From Acetobacter farinalis (GTDB lineage Bacteria; Pseudomonadota; Alphaproteobacteria; Acetobacterales; Acetobacteraceae): DNA of 64,000 nt. Each line of letters starts with the position of its first letter. The first letter of the stretch is position 1. The DNA lies in the NCBI RefSeq assembly GCF_026240015.1, contig NZ_JAPIUX010000007.1:1-64000 (forward strand). The letters run 5' to 3'. The position numbers and the translations under genes were made by a program. This document shows positions 1 to 9,123 of the stretch, in pieces. Under the pieces are notes generated by a model that saw only the letters and a program-made list of their open reading frames with translations, was not told the origin of the DNA and searched no databases.

Positions 1-541
1 CAATTCATTCCCACTTAAGGAAACTCATTCGAAACGTCTGTCTAAAACGCATATGCAAGATATACTAACAAACGTCATGACCAAATCAGAAATTCAGTCA
101 GATCCCCTCAACCTAACAACCAAAAGGTCGCTAGATCAAAAAGATACGCCGTCAGCATATCCCTCTCTTCTTATTCTCTTGTCAAAGACCATCCCCCAAC
201 CGGGCCAAGTAACTTAGCAGAGCCTCTCAGCTCCGTCAACCGTTAAACACCACCGCGTCGGTGAAGCGGTTTCTAAGCGATCAGGCATACACTGTCAACA
301 GGCCGCTAAAACTCCCTGAGAGGCCCGGAAAACTGCGGGGGAATACGCTTTCAGGGGGCATATCGCCGCAATTTCAATGCATTAACATTCGTTTATTTTG
401 CATTTTCCCGCTAAAAAATGTCTTCCCCTCCCCTGAAACCGCCATTCTGCGCTACGGCGAGCCTGATCCGGGCTACCGTCCCTTCCCGCCACTGGCAGAG
501 ACGCATGCCATGGCGGATAAACGCACACGCCCTTTCCCTTC
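1..541. other. Left-edge non-coding stretch
   Basis: No convincing gene is seen in these 541 bases. The short open frames here have no recognisable domain, overlap each other on both strands and lack good ribosome binding sites. The first 250 bases are AT-richer than the genes to the right. The stretch presumably holds the promoter of the Nudix gene and the end of whatever lies to the left, but no motif can be assigned with confidence. Confidence 0.5.
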
Positions 542-994
542 ATGATGGAGCGCACCATGACCCGTTCCCCTCTCCCGCCGGTTATCCGCATTGCAACCGC
601 TCTGATCTTCAATCCTGAAGGGGAGACGCTTCTGGTCCGCAAAGAAGGATCACACATCTTCATGCAGGCCGGGGGCAAGATCGACGCCCAGGAAACGGCT
701 GTGCACGCGTTGATCCGGGAGTTGTATGAAGAACTGGGGCTCGCTCTCTCTATGGAAGAGGCTGAATATCTGGGGTCCTTTTCCGCCGAAGCTGCTCATG
801 AGCCCGGCCACCTGATTCAGGCCGATGTCTTTCGCGTGTTGGTCTCAACGCCCGTTTCCGCCCAAGCAGAAATAGAGGAACTCCTCTGGGTTTCTCCCCT
901 TGAGGCCCCAACGGATTGTCTTGCGCCCCTTACCCGCGACATCCTGATGCCTCTGGCCGTGAAACTCCTGCAGGGTGGTTGCGCAAGGCTTTGA
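542..994 (+). CDS. Nudix hydrolase
   Basis: A 150-residue single-domain protein. It contains a complete Nudix box, G-x5-E-x7-REL-x-EE-x-GL, at about residues 44-66 (starting GGKIDAQE and ending RELYEELGL), which binds the divalent metal and hydrolyses nucleoside diphosphates linked to another moiety. The substrate cannot be read from the sequence; small Nudix proteins of this size clean up damaged nucleotides or act on ADP-ribose-like compounds. ATGs at 542, 545 and 557 are all possible starts. It lies 146 bases upstream of mobB on the same strand, with no evidence of a functional link. Confidence 0.85.
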   Translation: MMERTMTRSPLPPVIRIATALIFNPEGETLLVRKEGSHIFMQAGGKIDAQETAVHALIRELYEELGLALSMEEAEYLGSFSAEAAHEPGHLIQADVFRVLVSTPVSAQAEIEELLWVSPLEAPTDCLAPLTRDILMPLAVKLLQGGCARL

Positions 995-1140
995 GCTGCG
1001 CATATCACCCTCTTCCAGCCTCACAGCGCCTCCCCTGAAACAAGATAGAGCGAGAAGATCACTCTGCCGGTCACATACGCCCCCTTCCCCACCCAAACAG
1101 CTGTGATAAAGCGGGATGCACACGGCAGAGGACCCCGCCC

Positions 1141-1668
1141 ATGACACACACTGTCAGGCATCAGGCAATTTTTGGCATTACTGGCCGCAGTGGTTCCGGC
1201 AAGACGCATCTTCTGGCGCGTCTTCTTCCTTCCTTGCAGGCGCGGGGGCTGCGGGTTTCCACAATCAAGCACACGCATCACGGCATTGATATCGACAAAC
1301 CGGGCAAGGATTCCTTTATCCATCGGGAAGCTGGTGCTTCAGAAGTCATGCTCGCCACACCGGACCGCTGGATTTTACAGCACTCAGCCCCCGCAGAGCC
1401 GTTCACCCTGACAGACCTGCTGGCGCGTATGACGCCCGTTGATCTGATTCTGGTTGAGGGGTTTCACGCCACGGTTCCGGGCTGCCTTGAGGTCTACCGC
1501 CCACACATCGGCAAAGAGTCTCTGTTTGTGACACACGACAACATTATTGCTGTAGCCACCGATACGCCCGGTGCTGTTCCCGCGCCCCTGCCTGCGCTGG
1601 AGCTGAATGACACTGAAGCCCTCGCGGCGTTCGTTCTGGAGCGGGCTGTTCAGATTCCGCTTGGCTGA
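1141..1668 (+). CDS. mobB: Molybdopterin-guanine dinucleotide biosynthesis adapter MobB
   Basis: A 175-residue P-loop GTPase-like protein. The Walker A motif GRSGSGKTH is at residues 15-23, followed by the MobB-typical STIKHTHHGIDID and GKDSFIHREAGA segments and a Walker B-like DLILVEGFH. MobB assists MobA in attaching GMP to molybdopterin, making the bis-MGD cofactor used by formate dehydrogenases. Its 3' end overlaps moeA (opposite strand) by 19 bases, so the two converge. The setting next to an FDH operon fits its role. MobA itself is not in the window. Confidence 0.9.
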   Translation: MTHTVRHQAIFGITGRSGSGKTHLLARLLPSLQARGLRVSTIKHTHHGIDIDKPGKDSFIHREAGASEVMLATPDRWILQHSAPAEPFTLTDLLARMTPVDLILVEGFHATVPGCLEVYRPHIGKESLFVTHDNIIAVATDTPGAVPAPLPALELNDTEALAAFVLERAVQIPLG

Positions 1669-2870
1669 AGGGGCAAAGCCCAACGAACCTGCCCGACTTC
1701 AGCGGGTGTCTCCGGGTCAATCCGCAACAGGGCTGACGCGCGGGAAAAGGCGATAATATCGGACGCCCCCACGGTAGGCACTGCTGAAAAACGCCAGCCT
1801 TCCGCCACAGCGTGACAAGAAACGGGGATAAAATGCGTTGTTCCCGCAACCGCTGTAAACGCGAAATCCACCGCACCCGGAATACACGCGGGAGCAGATG
1901 TGTCCCCCATCGCTGCCCGGATATAAGGCAACAGAAACACCACGGCACAAATGGCTGAGGCTCCCGGATTGCCCGGCAAACAAAAAGCGACGCGCTGACG
2001 ATGCGTTAAAACCGTCAACGGCTTGCCCGGACGGATTGTGACACCGCGAAAGAGTGTCTCCGCTCCAAGGCCGCGCAGCGCGTCCAGCACATTATCTGTC
2101 TGACCGACTGAAATGCCACCTGTTGTGACCAGCACATCCGCTTCGGCCCATGCCTCCGCCAAAGCGGCACTCAGGGCCTCCGGGCTATCTGACGGTACTG
2201 TGTGCAGCACAACCTCAGCCCCGGCCTCACGCAGCAGGGCCGCCAGCATGGGAGAATTGGAATCCGCCCGTGCATCCGGGGCGTCCACCGCCAGTTCGGC
2301 CCCGCTGGACACCACAGCAACCCGCACCGGGGCCACTACGGCAACATCTGTAAAGCCCTGACACGCCAGCAACGCGCTATGCCGCCAGTCCAGCCGCGTG
2401 CCGCGTGCGAGAAGCGTCTCGCCTCTGGGGAACTCCTCCCCGGCCCGCCGGATATTGGCTCCCTTCTCCGCCAGAGCCCTGTCCGGCATGACGCGGCCAT
2501 TTTCCGCAAGGCGCATCCGCTCCTTCGCCATGACACAATCCGCGCCAAGAGGAATGCGTGCGCCTGTCAGAACAGACTGCGCGAAGCCCGATGCAAGCGG
2601 TTCGGGCAGATCTCCCGCCACGGTCTGCCCTGCCACGGGCAAACCGCCTGATGCGGCAGCCATCGCGGCGTGTGCAAATGCGTACCCGTCCATTGCGGAG
2701 ATATCGGCTTCCGGTCTGGCGCTTACAGCATGCACATCCTCCGCGGCACAACGCCCGAGCGCGTCCGCCAGCGGAACACGCATTACCCGCACGGGGAATT
2801 GCGCCGCACAGCCGGCAATCAGCTGCAATGCGGTGTCACACGCCACCATGCCTGTAAAACTGTTCCGCAT
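1650..2870 (-). CDS. moeA: Molybdopterin molybdenumtransferase MoeA
   Basis: A 406-residue protein of normal MoeA length, which inserts molybdate into adenylylated molybdopterin. Visible signatures are the MoeA N-terminal region with ADALGRCAAEDV, the MoCF-binding segment TTGGISVGQTDN in the middle, and FCLPGNPGASA further on. It is the last gene of the fdoG-fdoH-fdoI-fdhE-moeA run, 63 bases after fdhE, so cofactor synthesis is apparently made with its client enzyme. The ATG at 2849 is an alternative start that trims seven residues and matches the usual family beginning; neither has a strong Shine-Dalgarno sequence. Confidence 0.93.
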   Translation of the reverse strand: MRNSFTGMVACDTALQLIAGCAAQFPVRVMRVPLADALGRCAAEDVHAVSARPEADISAMDGYAFAHAAMAAASGGLPVAGQTVAGDLPEPLASGFAQSVLTGARIPLGADCVMAKERMRLAENGRVMPDRALAEKGANIRRAGEEFPRGETLLARGTRLDWRHSALLACQGFTDVAVVAPVRVAVVSSGAELAVDAPDARADSNSPMLAALLREAGAEVVLHTVPSDSPEALSAALAEAWAEADVLVTTGGISVGQTDNVLDALRGLGAETLFRGVTIRPGKPLTVLTHRQRVAFCLPGNPGASAICAVVFLLPYIRAAMGDTSAPACIPGAVDFAFTAVAGTTHFIPVSCHAVAEGWRFSAVPTVGASDIIAFSRASALLRIDPETPAEVGQVRWALPLQPSGI

Positions 2871-2933
2871 TACTGGAAAAACACCCTGCCCTGAAAAACA
2901 CTTTCCCTGAGAATTTTGAGATCAAGACTCATT

Positions 2934-3917
2934 TCAGGCTGGAAAGGAAAACGGATTCAGGGTCGCTCTGATAAACCCTTGATCTTCCAGAGCCGAATCC
3001 AGCGCGACGGATGCCAGATCATCCGCACTCACTTCCAGTTCAGGGTCACGGTCCAGCCGGAAGAGTTTGACATAGCTGTGGCAGTCTCCGCAGGTTTCTC
3101 CCTGTATCGGCGCATCCGTGCTTTCAAACGACCAATAATCAATATGGTCTGTGGCATCACACACGCTGCATGTGGCCCGTACTTTATGCCAGCGCGTTTC
3201 ACACAGGCTGCACTGGAGATAGCGCAACCCTTCACGATCTCCCGTGAGCACCAACGCGCCTGAAGGCGGCGCACCACAGCACGGACACGCGCCACCTTCT
3301 GAACGCCGGTTATGCAGGAGTTCACCAGTTTCCCGCGCCAGCAAAGCAATGGCCTGAGCCCAGTAAACAGAGAGCGCAGACCACAGGAACACGGCGGCCC
3401 CCGCATCAACCCGATCATACTGCCCCGAGAGCAGCAGGAAGGCCTGCTCCGCCAGAGCACCGGATGTGTCTGACACCAGAGCATCCAGCCCTGCACGGGT
3501 TTCCGGCGGAAGATGCACCCCGGCCTCCGCCACCAGACGGGCAAAGGCGTCCTGCCAGTACACTGCCTCGGCCAGCATCTGCCGCGACGGAACCTCCGGG
3601 GAAGCCTTTGTTCCTTGCAGCAGAACTCTGACCGGCTCTGCCTGCGCAAGGCTGAGCGGGCTTTCTTCCAGCAGGCGGCGCTGCGCGGCAACAAGCCCGG
3701 CAAGGAAGCTGAAATACCCGGCCTGTTCTTCCCCCGCAGGGGCAGAAGAACTTTCGTCTTCCGCTGCGTCTGTCACCAAGCGGGAGGCAAGAGCTTCCAG
3801 CCGTGCGGACCGGCGCGCATAAAGCGCTGCCAGCTTCGGGAAAATAAGAGGCTCGATTGCCGGAACACCCGGAATACGCTTGTCGAGCGACGGAATATCA
3901 GACTGGTCTTTCATCAT
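2934..3917 (-). CDS. fdhE: Formate dehydrogenase accessory protein FdhE
   Basis: A 327-residue FdhE-family protein, needed for maturation of Tat-exported formate dehydrogenase. The C-terminal half carries rubredoxin-like metal-binding CxxC pairs: CPCC, CSLC, CSVC and CGDC. The start is placed at the ATG at 3917, which forms an ATGA overlap with the stop codon of fdoI and so implies translational coupling. The longer open frame upstream would run deep into fdoI and is unlikely to be used. Position directly after the three FDH subunits confirms the role. Confidence 0.92.
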   Translation of the reverse strand: MMKDQSDIPSLDKRIPGVPAIEPLIFPKLAALYARRSARLEALASRLVTDAAEDESSSAPAGEEQAGYFSFLAGLVAAQRRLLEESPLSLAQAEPVRVLLQGTKASPEVPSRQMLAEAVYWQDAFARLVAEAGVHLPPETRAGLDALVSDTSGALAEQAFLLLSGQYDRVDAGAAVFLWSALSVYWAQAIALLARETGELLHNRRSEGGACPCCGAPPSGALVLTGDREGLRYLQCSLCETRWHKVRATCSVCDATDHIDYWSFESTDAPIQGETCGDCHSYVKLFRLDRDPELEVSADDLASVALDSALEDQGFIRATLNPFSFPA

Positions 3918-4570
3918 GACTGGCGCTTTGCCGAGGTATCCTTGGCGGCAGGCGCAATCTCTTCCGCATACCACCGGTCATGATGCTGTTTGGCCCATGC
4001 ACGGGAGACATAGCCTGTCAGCATACCCGTTATGGAGCCGCGCACCCAGATCCCCATATAGATGTGGCCAATCACCAGCAGGATCAGCCCGAGCCCGGCC
4101 AGAGAGTGCGCCAGCAGCGCCAGACGAATGGCCGGAATGGGAAAATACCCGGCAAAATAAGGCCGCCAGGCGACCACACCTGTCGCAAACAGCGCACTGA
4201 TCAGCGCCATGATGCACCAGAACAGAATTTTCTGCCCGGCGTTATATTTGCCGATACCCAGCGGCTTTGTGTGCCGGTTCATCAGGACATCCGCAATATT
4301 GCGGAACCAGGTCACATCCGTTCTGGCAGGCATATTGTAGTGCACAAACCGGAAGAACATGCAGACCAGAAGCACAAACACCACCGTCCCCAGGAACGGA
4401 TGCAGCATGCGCGCAAGCTGCGGTGTGCCCAGCACGCCGCTCAGCCAGTTCAGGCTGGGGAAAAACCAGGAAAGACCGGACATCGCCACAAGAAAGAAGC
4501 AGGCCACCATGGTCCAGTGACACATGCGGTCCACAAACTTTGTCCGCAGGATAAGATTTTTGGTATCCAT
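3914..4570 (-). CDS. fdoI: Formate dehydrogenase gamma subunit, cytochrome b556
   Basis: A 218-residue membrane protein with four hydrophobic segments, matching the FdnI/FdoI family. This subunit binds two b haems and passes electrons from the iron-sulfur subunit to quinone. Candidate haem ligands are the histidines in the first segment (MCHWTMVACFF), HPFLGTVVF in the second, and HSLAGLGL and GHIYMGIW in the last. It follows fdoH by two bases and overlaps fdhE by four, so it is clearly part of the operon. The presence of a gamma subunit marks this as a membrane-bound respiratory enzyme. Confidence 0.93.
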   Translation of the reverse strand: MDTKNLILRTKFVDRMCHWTMVACFFLVAMSGLSWFFPSLNWLSGVLGTPQLARMLHPFLGTVVFVLLVCMFFRFVHYNMPARTDVTWFRNIADVLMNRHTKPLGIGKYNAGQKILFWCIMALISALFATGVVAWRPYFAGYFPIPAIRLALLAHSLAGLGLILLVIGHIYMGIWVRGSITGMLTGYVSRAWAKQHHDRWYAEEIAPAAKDTSAKRQS

Positions 4571-4572
4571 GG

Positions 4573-5535
4573 TTATTCCCTCCCTACCGGGTGTTCGCCC
4601 TCAGCCGCATCGGCTGCGGCCACAGTCTCTTTGCCCTCAGGCGGTTTTGCAGGCGCGGCCTCCGGGTCTGGACTATCAACCGTGTTCGGCCCAACCCCGA
4701 CATAATGGGCAAAGGCCCCGGCCAGCGTGGCGATAAAGCCCAGCGCGCCAACAGGCTTCAGCCATTCCTTCCAGCCACGCACAAACGGGCTGATGTGCGG
4801 GTCTTTCGGCAGGCGATGGTACATCTCCGGCTTGTCCGCATGGGTCAGCACATACATCACATGCGTGCCGCCAACACCCTGCGGGTCATACAGCCCGGCC
4901 CCGGCATGCCCACGGCTTTTCAGCTCTTCAATACGGCTTGCGGCCAGATCTTTCATTTCGGCCTTGGAGCCGAAAGAAATCGCACCGGTCGGGCAGGTTT
5001 TCACGCAGGCTGGTTCCTGCCCAACGCTCACACGATCCGCGCACAGGGTGCATTTATAGGCCTTGTTGTCTTTTTTATTGATGCGCGGCACATCAAACGG
5101 GCACCCGGCAATACAGTACCCGCAGCCAATGCACTGCTCGGACTGGAAATCAACAATCCCGTTTGCAAACTGCACAATGGCACCGGGGCTGGGGCAGGCC
5201 TTCAGGCAGCCCGGCTCCGCGCAATGCATGCAGCCTTCTTTGCGCAGCAGCCATTCCAGCGTGCCGCTTTCATCTTCCTCTTCGTCAAAGCGGATCACTG
5301 TCCAGGTTTCCGCTGTCAGATCCGCCGGATTATCATACACCCCGACGTTATGACCCACCTCATCCCGCAGGTCATTCCATTCCGAACATGCGACCTGGCA
5401 CCCTTTGCACCCTGTGCAAATGGAGACGTCGATCAGCTTGGCGACTTCATGCTGATGGTCACGCGCCTGCGGAGCCGGTGTGAGACCATTGGTTGCGGAC
5501 CGCCTGATGATGTCCTGTGATTGCATTCCCATCAT
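4573..5535 (-). CDS. fdoH: Formate dehydrogenase beta subunit, ferredoxin-type iron-sulfur protein
   Basis: A 320-residue electron-transfer subunit. Four 4Fe-4S cysteine clusters are visible: CTGCKGCQVAC near the N-terminus, CMHCAEPGCLKACP, CIGCGYCIAGCP, and CTLCADRV pairing with CVKTCP. A C-terminal hydrophobic helix (about residues 268-290, GALGFIATLAGAFAHYV) anchors it to the membrane beside the cytochrome b subunit, as in FdnH. The family carries electrons from the molybdenum site to the haems. It sits six bases after fdoG and two before fdoI. Confidence 0.95.
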   Translation of the reverse strand: MMGMQSQDIIRRSATNGLTPAPQARDHQHEVAKLIDVSICTGCKGCQVACSEWNDLRDEVGHNVGVYDNPADLTAETWTVIRFDEEEDESGTLEWLLRKEGCMHCAEPGCLKACPSPGAIVQFANGIVDFQSEQCIGCGYCIAGCPFDVPRINKKDNKAYKCTLCADRVSVGQEPACVKTCPTGAISFGSKAEMKDLAASRIEELKSRGHAGAGLYDPQGVGGTHVMYVLTHADKPEMYHRLPKDPHISPFVRGWKEWLKPVGALGFIATLAGAFAHYVGVGPNTVDSPDPEAAPAKPPEGKETVAAADAAEGEHPVGRE

Positions 5536-5541
5536 TCCACC

Positions 5542-8500
5542 TCAGGCTTTTTCAACGTTGACAAGGAAAGCTTTGAATTCCGGCGTCTGGGAATTCGCAT
5601 CCCCCACGGCCGGACTCAGCGTATTGGCAAGGAAGCCTTTGCGCGTTGCTCCTTCAAAACCCCAGTGGCAGGGAATGCCGATCTGGTCCAGTTCCTGCCC
5701 CATCACGGTCAGGGTGCGGATACGCTTGGTGACAACCGCTTTCGCTTCAATATACCCACGGCGGGAGGAAACCTTCACCTTGTCCCCTGCTGCAATATTC
5801 AGACGCCCGGCCAGCTTTTCACCAATTTCTACAAACTGCTCAGGCTGCGCGATGGCATTCAGGCGGGAATGCTTCGTCCAGTGCCGGAAAAGCTCCGTGA
5901 TGGAATAGGTTGTGGCAACATAAGGGAACTCTTTGCGCTCACCCATCCGCTCACGGTCATCCTTCAGCACGCGTGCTGTCGGGTTGTATGTCACCTGCGG
6001 GTGAAGCGGATTATTAGCCAGCGGCGTTTCCGTTGGCTCATACTGCTCTGGGAACGGTCCATCAACCATCCCGCCGCAGGCAAACAGACGGCCCAGACCA
6101 TCCGGCATCATGATAAACGGATTGACCCCGCTACCCGGCGGAGATGTGAGCGGATAATCCGGCACATCGGCCCCGCCCCAGCGCTTGCCGTCCCACTCCA
6201 GAATGCGGCGCTTGGGATCCCACGGGCGACCGTTCAAATCCATGGACGCGCGGTTATAGAGAATGCGGCGGTTGGCAGGCCATGCCCAACCCCAGCCGGG
6301 GGTGCAGCCCAGGCCGGTATCCGTGTTGTCACGGCGCGCCATCTGGTTCCCCGTTTCTGTCCAGGACCCGGCAAACACCCAGCAGAAGCTGGCAGTTGTG
6401 CCATCATCCCGCAGCACGGAGAAATCAGGCAGCAGATGACCCTTGGGCACCACCACATGCCCCTGATCATCCGTGATATCGGCCAGCGCATAGCCGTTGC
6501 ACTCACGGGCCACTTCTTCAGGAGTCGGGTCTTCCGCGTCCCTGTAGTTCCACTGCATGTTCAGAACAGGCTCGGGGCAGACGCCGCCTTCCTTTTTGTA
6601 CAAAGCACGGATCTTGGTAAAAATGGTCCCCATGATACGGCTGTCCTGCCAGGCTTCTCCCGGCGGGGCAGCCCCAGCGAAATGCCACTGCAGCCAGCGA
6701 CCGGAATTGACAATCGAGCCGTTCTCTTCCGCAAAGCAGGAGGCCGGCAGCCGGAAGACCTCCGTCTGGATGTCTTCCGGCTTTACATCGTTAAACTGGC
6801 CTTCGTTCTGCCAGAACGAGGAGGTTTCCGTTCTGAGCGGGTCAATCGTGATAAGGAACTTCAGCTTGGACAAGGCCGCTACGGTCTTGTTCTTGTCCGG
6901 CATGGCCGCAAGGGGATTAAAGCCCTGTGCGATATAGCCGTTCACCTTGCCCTGATACATCATGTCAAAATAGGCCAGCATATCGTAGCTGCGGTCCCAT
7001 TTTGGCAGCCAGTCATAGCCCCAGTCATTTTCTGCGGTGGCGTTATCCCCCCACAGGGTTTTCATCAGGCTGACAAAAAATTTGGGGGTATTGTGATAAT
7101 AGTTCACCTGCCCCTGCACATCGGCCACCGGTGTTGTGGCTTTCAGATAGGAGGCGAGGGTCTGCTGTTTATCAGGCGGCAGGTTCAGGTAGCCCGGCAG
7201 GCGCAGGGAAAGCAGGCCTAGGTCCGTAAAGCCCTGAATGTTGGAGTGCCCGCGCAGCGCGTTCATGCCGCCACCGGCCATCCCGATATTACCCAGCAGC
7301 AACTGCACCATGGCAGCGGCGCGGATAACCTGAGCACCGCTGGTATGGTGCGTCCAGCCCAGAGCGAACAGGAAGGTGGAAGTCAGATCCGGCACGCTGG
7401 TGGTGGCCAGCGTTTCACACACATGCAGGAAATCCTTCACCGGGGTGCCGCACAGTTGCGTCACCATCTCCGGCGTATAGCGCTCTACATGCTTGCGCAG
7501 CAGGTTGAGAACACAACGCGGGTTCTGAAGTGTGGGGTCCTGCCGCGCGAAGCCGTTTTCATCACGCTCGTAAGTCCAGGACGATTTGTCATAGGTGCGG
7601 GTCTCAGCATTGTAGCCGCTGAAAAGGCCTTCATCAAACGTGAAGTCTTCACGGACAATCAGGGCTGCATTGGTATAGGCCTTGACGTACTCATGCTGAA
7701 TCTTGTCATGCGAAAGCAGGTAATGTGCCACCCCCAGCAGGAACGCGGCATCGGACCCGGCGCGGATGGGGGTATAGAAATCAGCCACCGCGGCACTGCG
7801 ATTAAAGCGCGGGTCCACCACCAGCACTTTCGCGCCATTGCGGATCTTGGCTTCCATGACCCATTTAAAGCCAACCGGGTGCGCTTCTGCCGGGTTCCCC
7901 CCCATAATCAGCACGACGTTGGCGTTCTTGATATCTACCCAGTTGTTGGTCATGGCGCCACGGCCAAACGTGGGAGCCAGTGCGGCCACCGTCGGCCCAT
8001 GGCAGAGGCGGGCCTGACAATCGAGACCAAGCATGCCCAGTGCCCGGGCGAACTTGAAATCGAGCAGGCCTGTCTCGTTACTGGCCGCGGAAGAGGCCAG
8101 CATCCCGGAGCTCAACCAGCGGTTGACCAGCTCTCCTTTTTCATTTCGTTCGATGAAATTTTTGTCACGATCATCTTTGAGCAGGCGGGCAATGCGATCA
8201 GTTGCCTCGCCCCAACTGATCCGCTTCCACTCTTTGGAGCCTGGGGCACGATATTCCGGATACTGAAGGCGGCCGGCGCTATGGATGAAATCAACCAGAC
8301 CAGCGCCCTTGGGGCAGAGTGACCCCCGGCTGACGGGATGGTCCGGGTCCCCTTCGATATGAAAGATGTCCGGCTTTGCATTCCTGGCGCCATCACCCAG
8401 GCTGTACATCAGAATGCCGCAACCCACGGAACAGTAGGTGCAGTTGTTACGGGTCTCTTTAGCCCGCAGAAGTTTATACTGCCGGGAGTCTCCTGCGTAG

Positions 8501-8592
8501 GCCCTCGGTGGCGCAAAGCCCAGAGCAAGCGCGCTGGCCCCGGCAACACATGTGCCGCCAGCTTTCAGAAATTGCCGTCTTCCCAGAGTCAT
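5542..8592 (-). CDS. fdoG: Formate dehydrogenase alpha subunit, Cys-type, Tat-exported
   Basis: A 1016-residue catalytic subunit of the FDH-N/O type, which oxidises formate to CO2 at a bis-MGD molybdenum (or tungsten) site in the periplasm. The N-terminus has a twin-arginine signal (RRQFLK, residues 5-10) ending near AYA at 31-33. A 4Fe-4S site is formed by C51, C54, C58 and C93. The metal ligand lies in ARLCHGPT: Cys197 stands where E. coli FdnG/FdoG have selenocysteine, so no UGA recoding is needed. GAAGG lies seven bases before the ATG. It is the first gene of the five-gene operon. Confidence 0.96.
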   Translation of the reverse strand: MTLGRRQFLKAGGTCVAGASALALGFAPPRAYAGDSRQYKLLRAKETRNNCTYCSVGCGILMYSLGDGARNAKPDIFHIEGDPDHPVSRGSLCPKGAGLVDFIHSAGRLQYPEYRAPGSKEWKRISWGEATDRIARLLKDDRDKNFIERNEKGELVNRWLSSGMLASSAASNETGLLDFKFARALGMLGLDCQARLCHGPTVAALAPTFGRGAMTNNWVDIKNANVVLIMGGNPAEAHPVGFKWVMEAKIRNGAKVLVVDPRFNRSAAVADFYTPIRAGSDAAFLLGVAHYLLSHDKIQHEYVKAYTNAALIVREDFTFDEGLFSGYNAETRTYDKSSWTYERDENGFARQDPTLQNPRCVLNLLRKHVERYTPEMVTQLCGTPVKDFLHVCETLATTSVPDLTSTFLFALGWTHHTSGAQVIRAAAMVQLLLGNIGMAGGGMNALRGHSNIQGFTDLGLLSLRLPGYLNLPPDKQQTLASYLKATTPVADVQGQVNYYHNTPKFFVSLMKTLWGDNATAENDWGYDWLPKWDRSYDMLAYFDMMYQGKVNGYIAQGFNPLAAMPDKNKTVAALSKLKFLITIDPLRTETSSFWQNEGQFNDVKPEDIQTEVFRLPASCFAEENGSIVNSGRWLQWHFAGAAPPGEAWQDSRIMGTIFTKIRALYKKEGGVCPEPVLNMQWNYRDAEDPTPEEVARECNGYALADITDDQGHVVVPKGHLLPDFSVLRDDGTTASFCWVFAGSWTETGNQMARRDNTDTGLGCTPGWGWAWPANRRILYNRASMDLNGRPWDPKRRILEWDGKRWGGADVPDYPLTSPPGSGVNPFIMMPDGLGRLFACGGMVDGPFPEQYEPTETPLANNPLHPQVTYNPTARVLKDDRERMGERKEFPYVATTYSITELFRHWTKHSRLNAIAQPEQFVEIGEKLAGRLNIAAGDKVKVSSRRGYIEAKAVVTKRIRTLTVMGQELDQIGIPCHWGFEGATRKGFLANTLSPAVGDANSQTPEFKAFLVNVEKA

Positions 8593-9123
8593 CGCACCAC
8601 GCCTTCAGTTACGCATCTAATAATCTGCATAAAAGCTATTTAGATTGCCTTCACCAAGACTGAAATTGATACAGATCATACACACTTCCGCGTGATGGCC
8701 GCGATTTTTCACAAAACGCGAATTTTCTGACAGTTCTCTATATTCAAGGAAATATGGTGAATACAATCTATGATTGATATTTTCGCCCCTTTCCCTCTTG
8801 CCTGGCCTTTTCTCCGCTATTTCTGGTGCCCACGTACAAGATTGCAGTTCCGTTCACTCACAAAACCGCCCTCATATTAGCAACGATAAAGTGCTTTTTT
8901 TCATTTTGTGCGAACGCTCCACGTCTTTTATATAACGATTACGGATCATTCCTCTTCATCATCGGAAGGAGCATTGCCACGGCATTCTGCATCTCTCCCC
9001 TCACCTGAAAACCGACCACAGTAGTGATCGGACTTTTCGAAAAAATAAGACATTTTTTAACATTTAGAAAAATCCCAACCCGTGCGCTCGCCTCTTGCCG
9101 CATCTCCAGACAGGACACCCCGC
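8593..9123. other. Divergent intergenic region between fdoG and the TonB receptor gene
   Basis: About 530 bases with no supported gene. The part next to fdoG holds a candidate FNR-like box (separate entry). The middle (about 8700-9070) is AT-rich. Promoters for the leftward FDH operon and the rightward receptor gene are expected here. I found no Fur-box-like palindrome. Confidence 0.5.
8666..8679 (-). promoter_or_regulatory. Candidate FNR/FixK-type binding site upstream of the FDH operon
   Basis: The plus strand reads TTGAT-ACAG-ATCAT, which matches the FNR consensus TTGAT-N4-ATCAA at nine of ten defined bases. It lies 74-87 bases before the fdoG start codon, a distance compatible with activation of a leftward promoter. 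Expression under oxygen limitation would suit a respiratory formate dehydrogenase. A single near-match can arise by chance in AT-rich DNA, and no FNR gene is in the window. Confidence 0.45.

Noticed and set aside
5521..7221. 566-codon open frame on the plus strand inside fdoG
   Set aside because: Antisense to a full-length FDH alpha subunit with all motifs; Arg/His/Pro-rich shadow reading of GC-rich DNA, with no domain of its own.
8001..8006. Possible selenocysteine codon in fdoG
   Set aside because: The metal-ligand position (residue 197) is an ordinary Cys codon and the reading frame has no internal TGA, so no recoding is needed.
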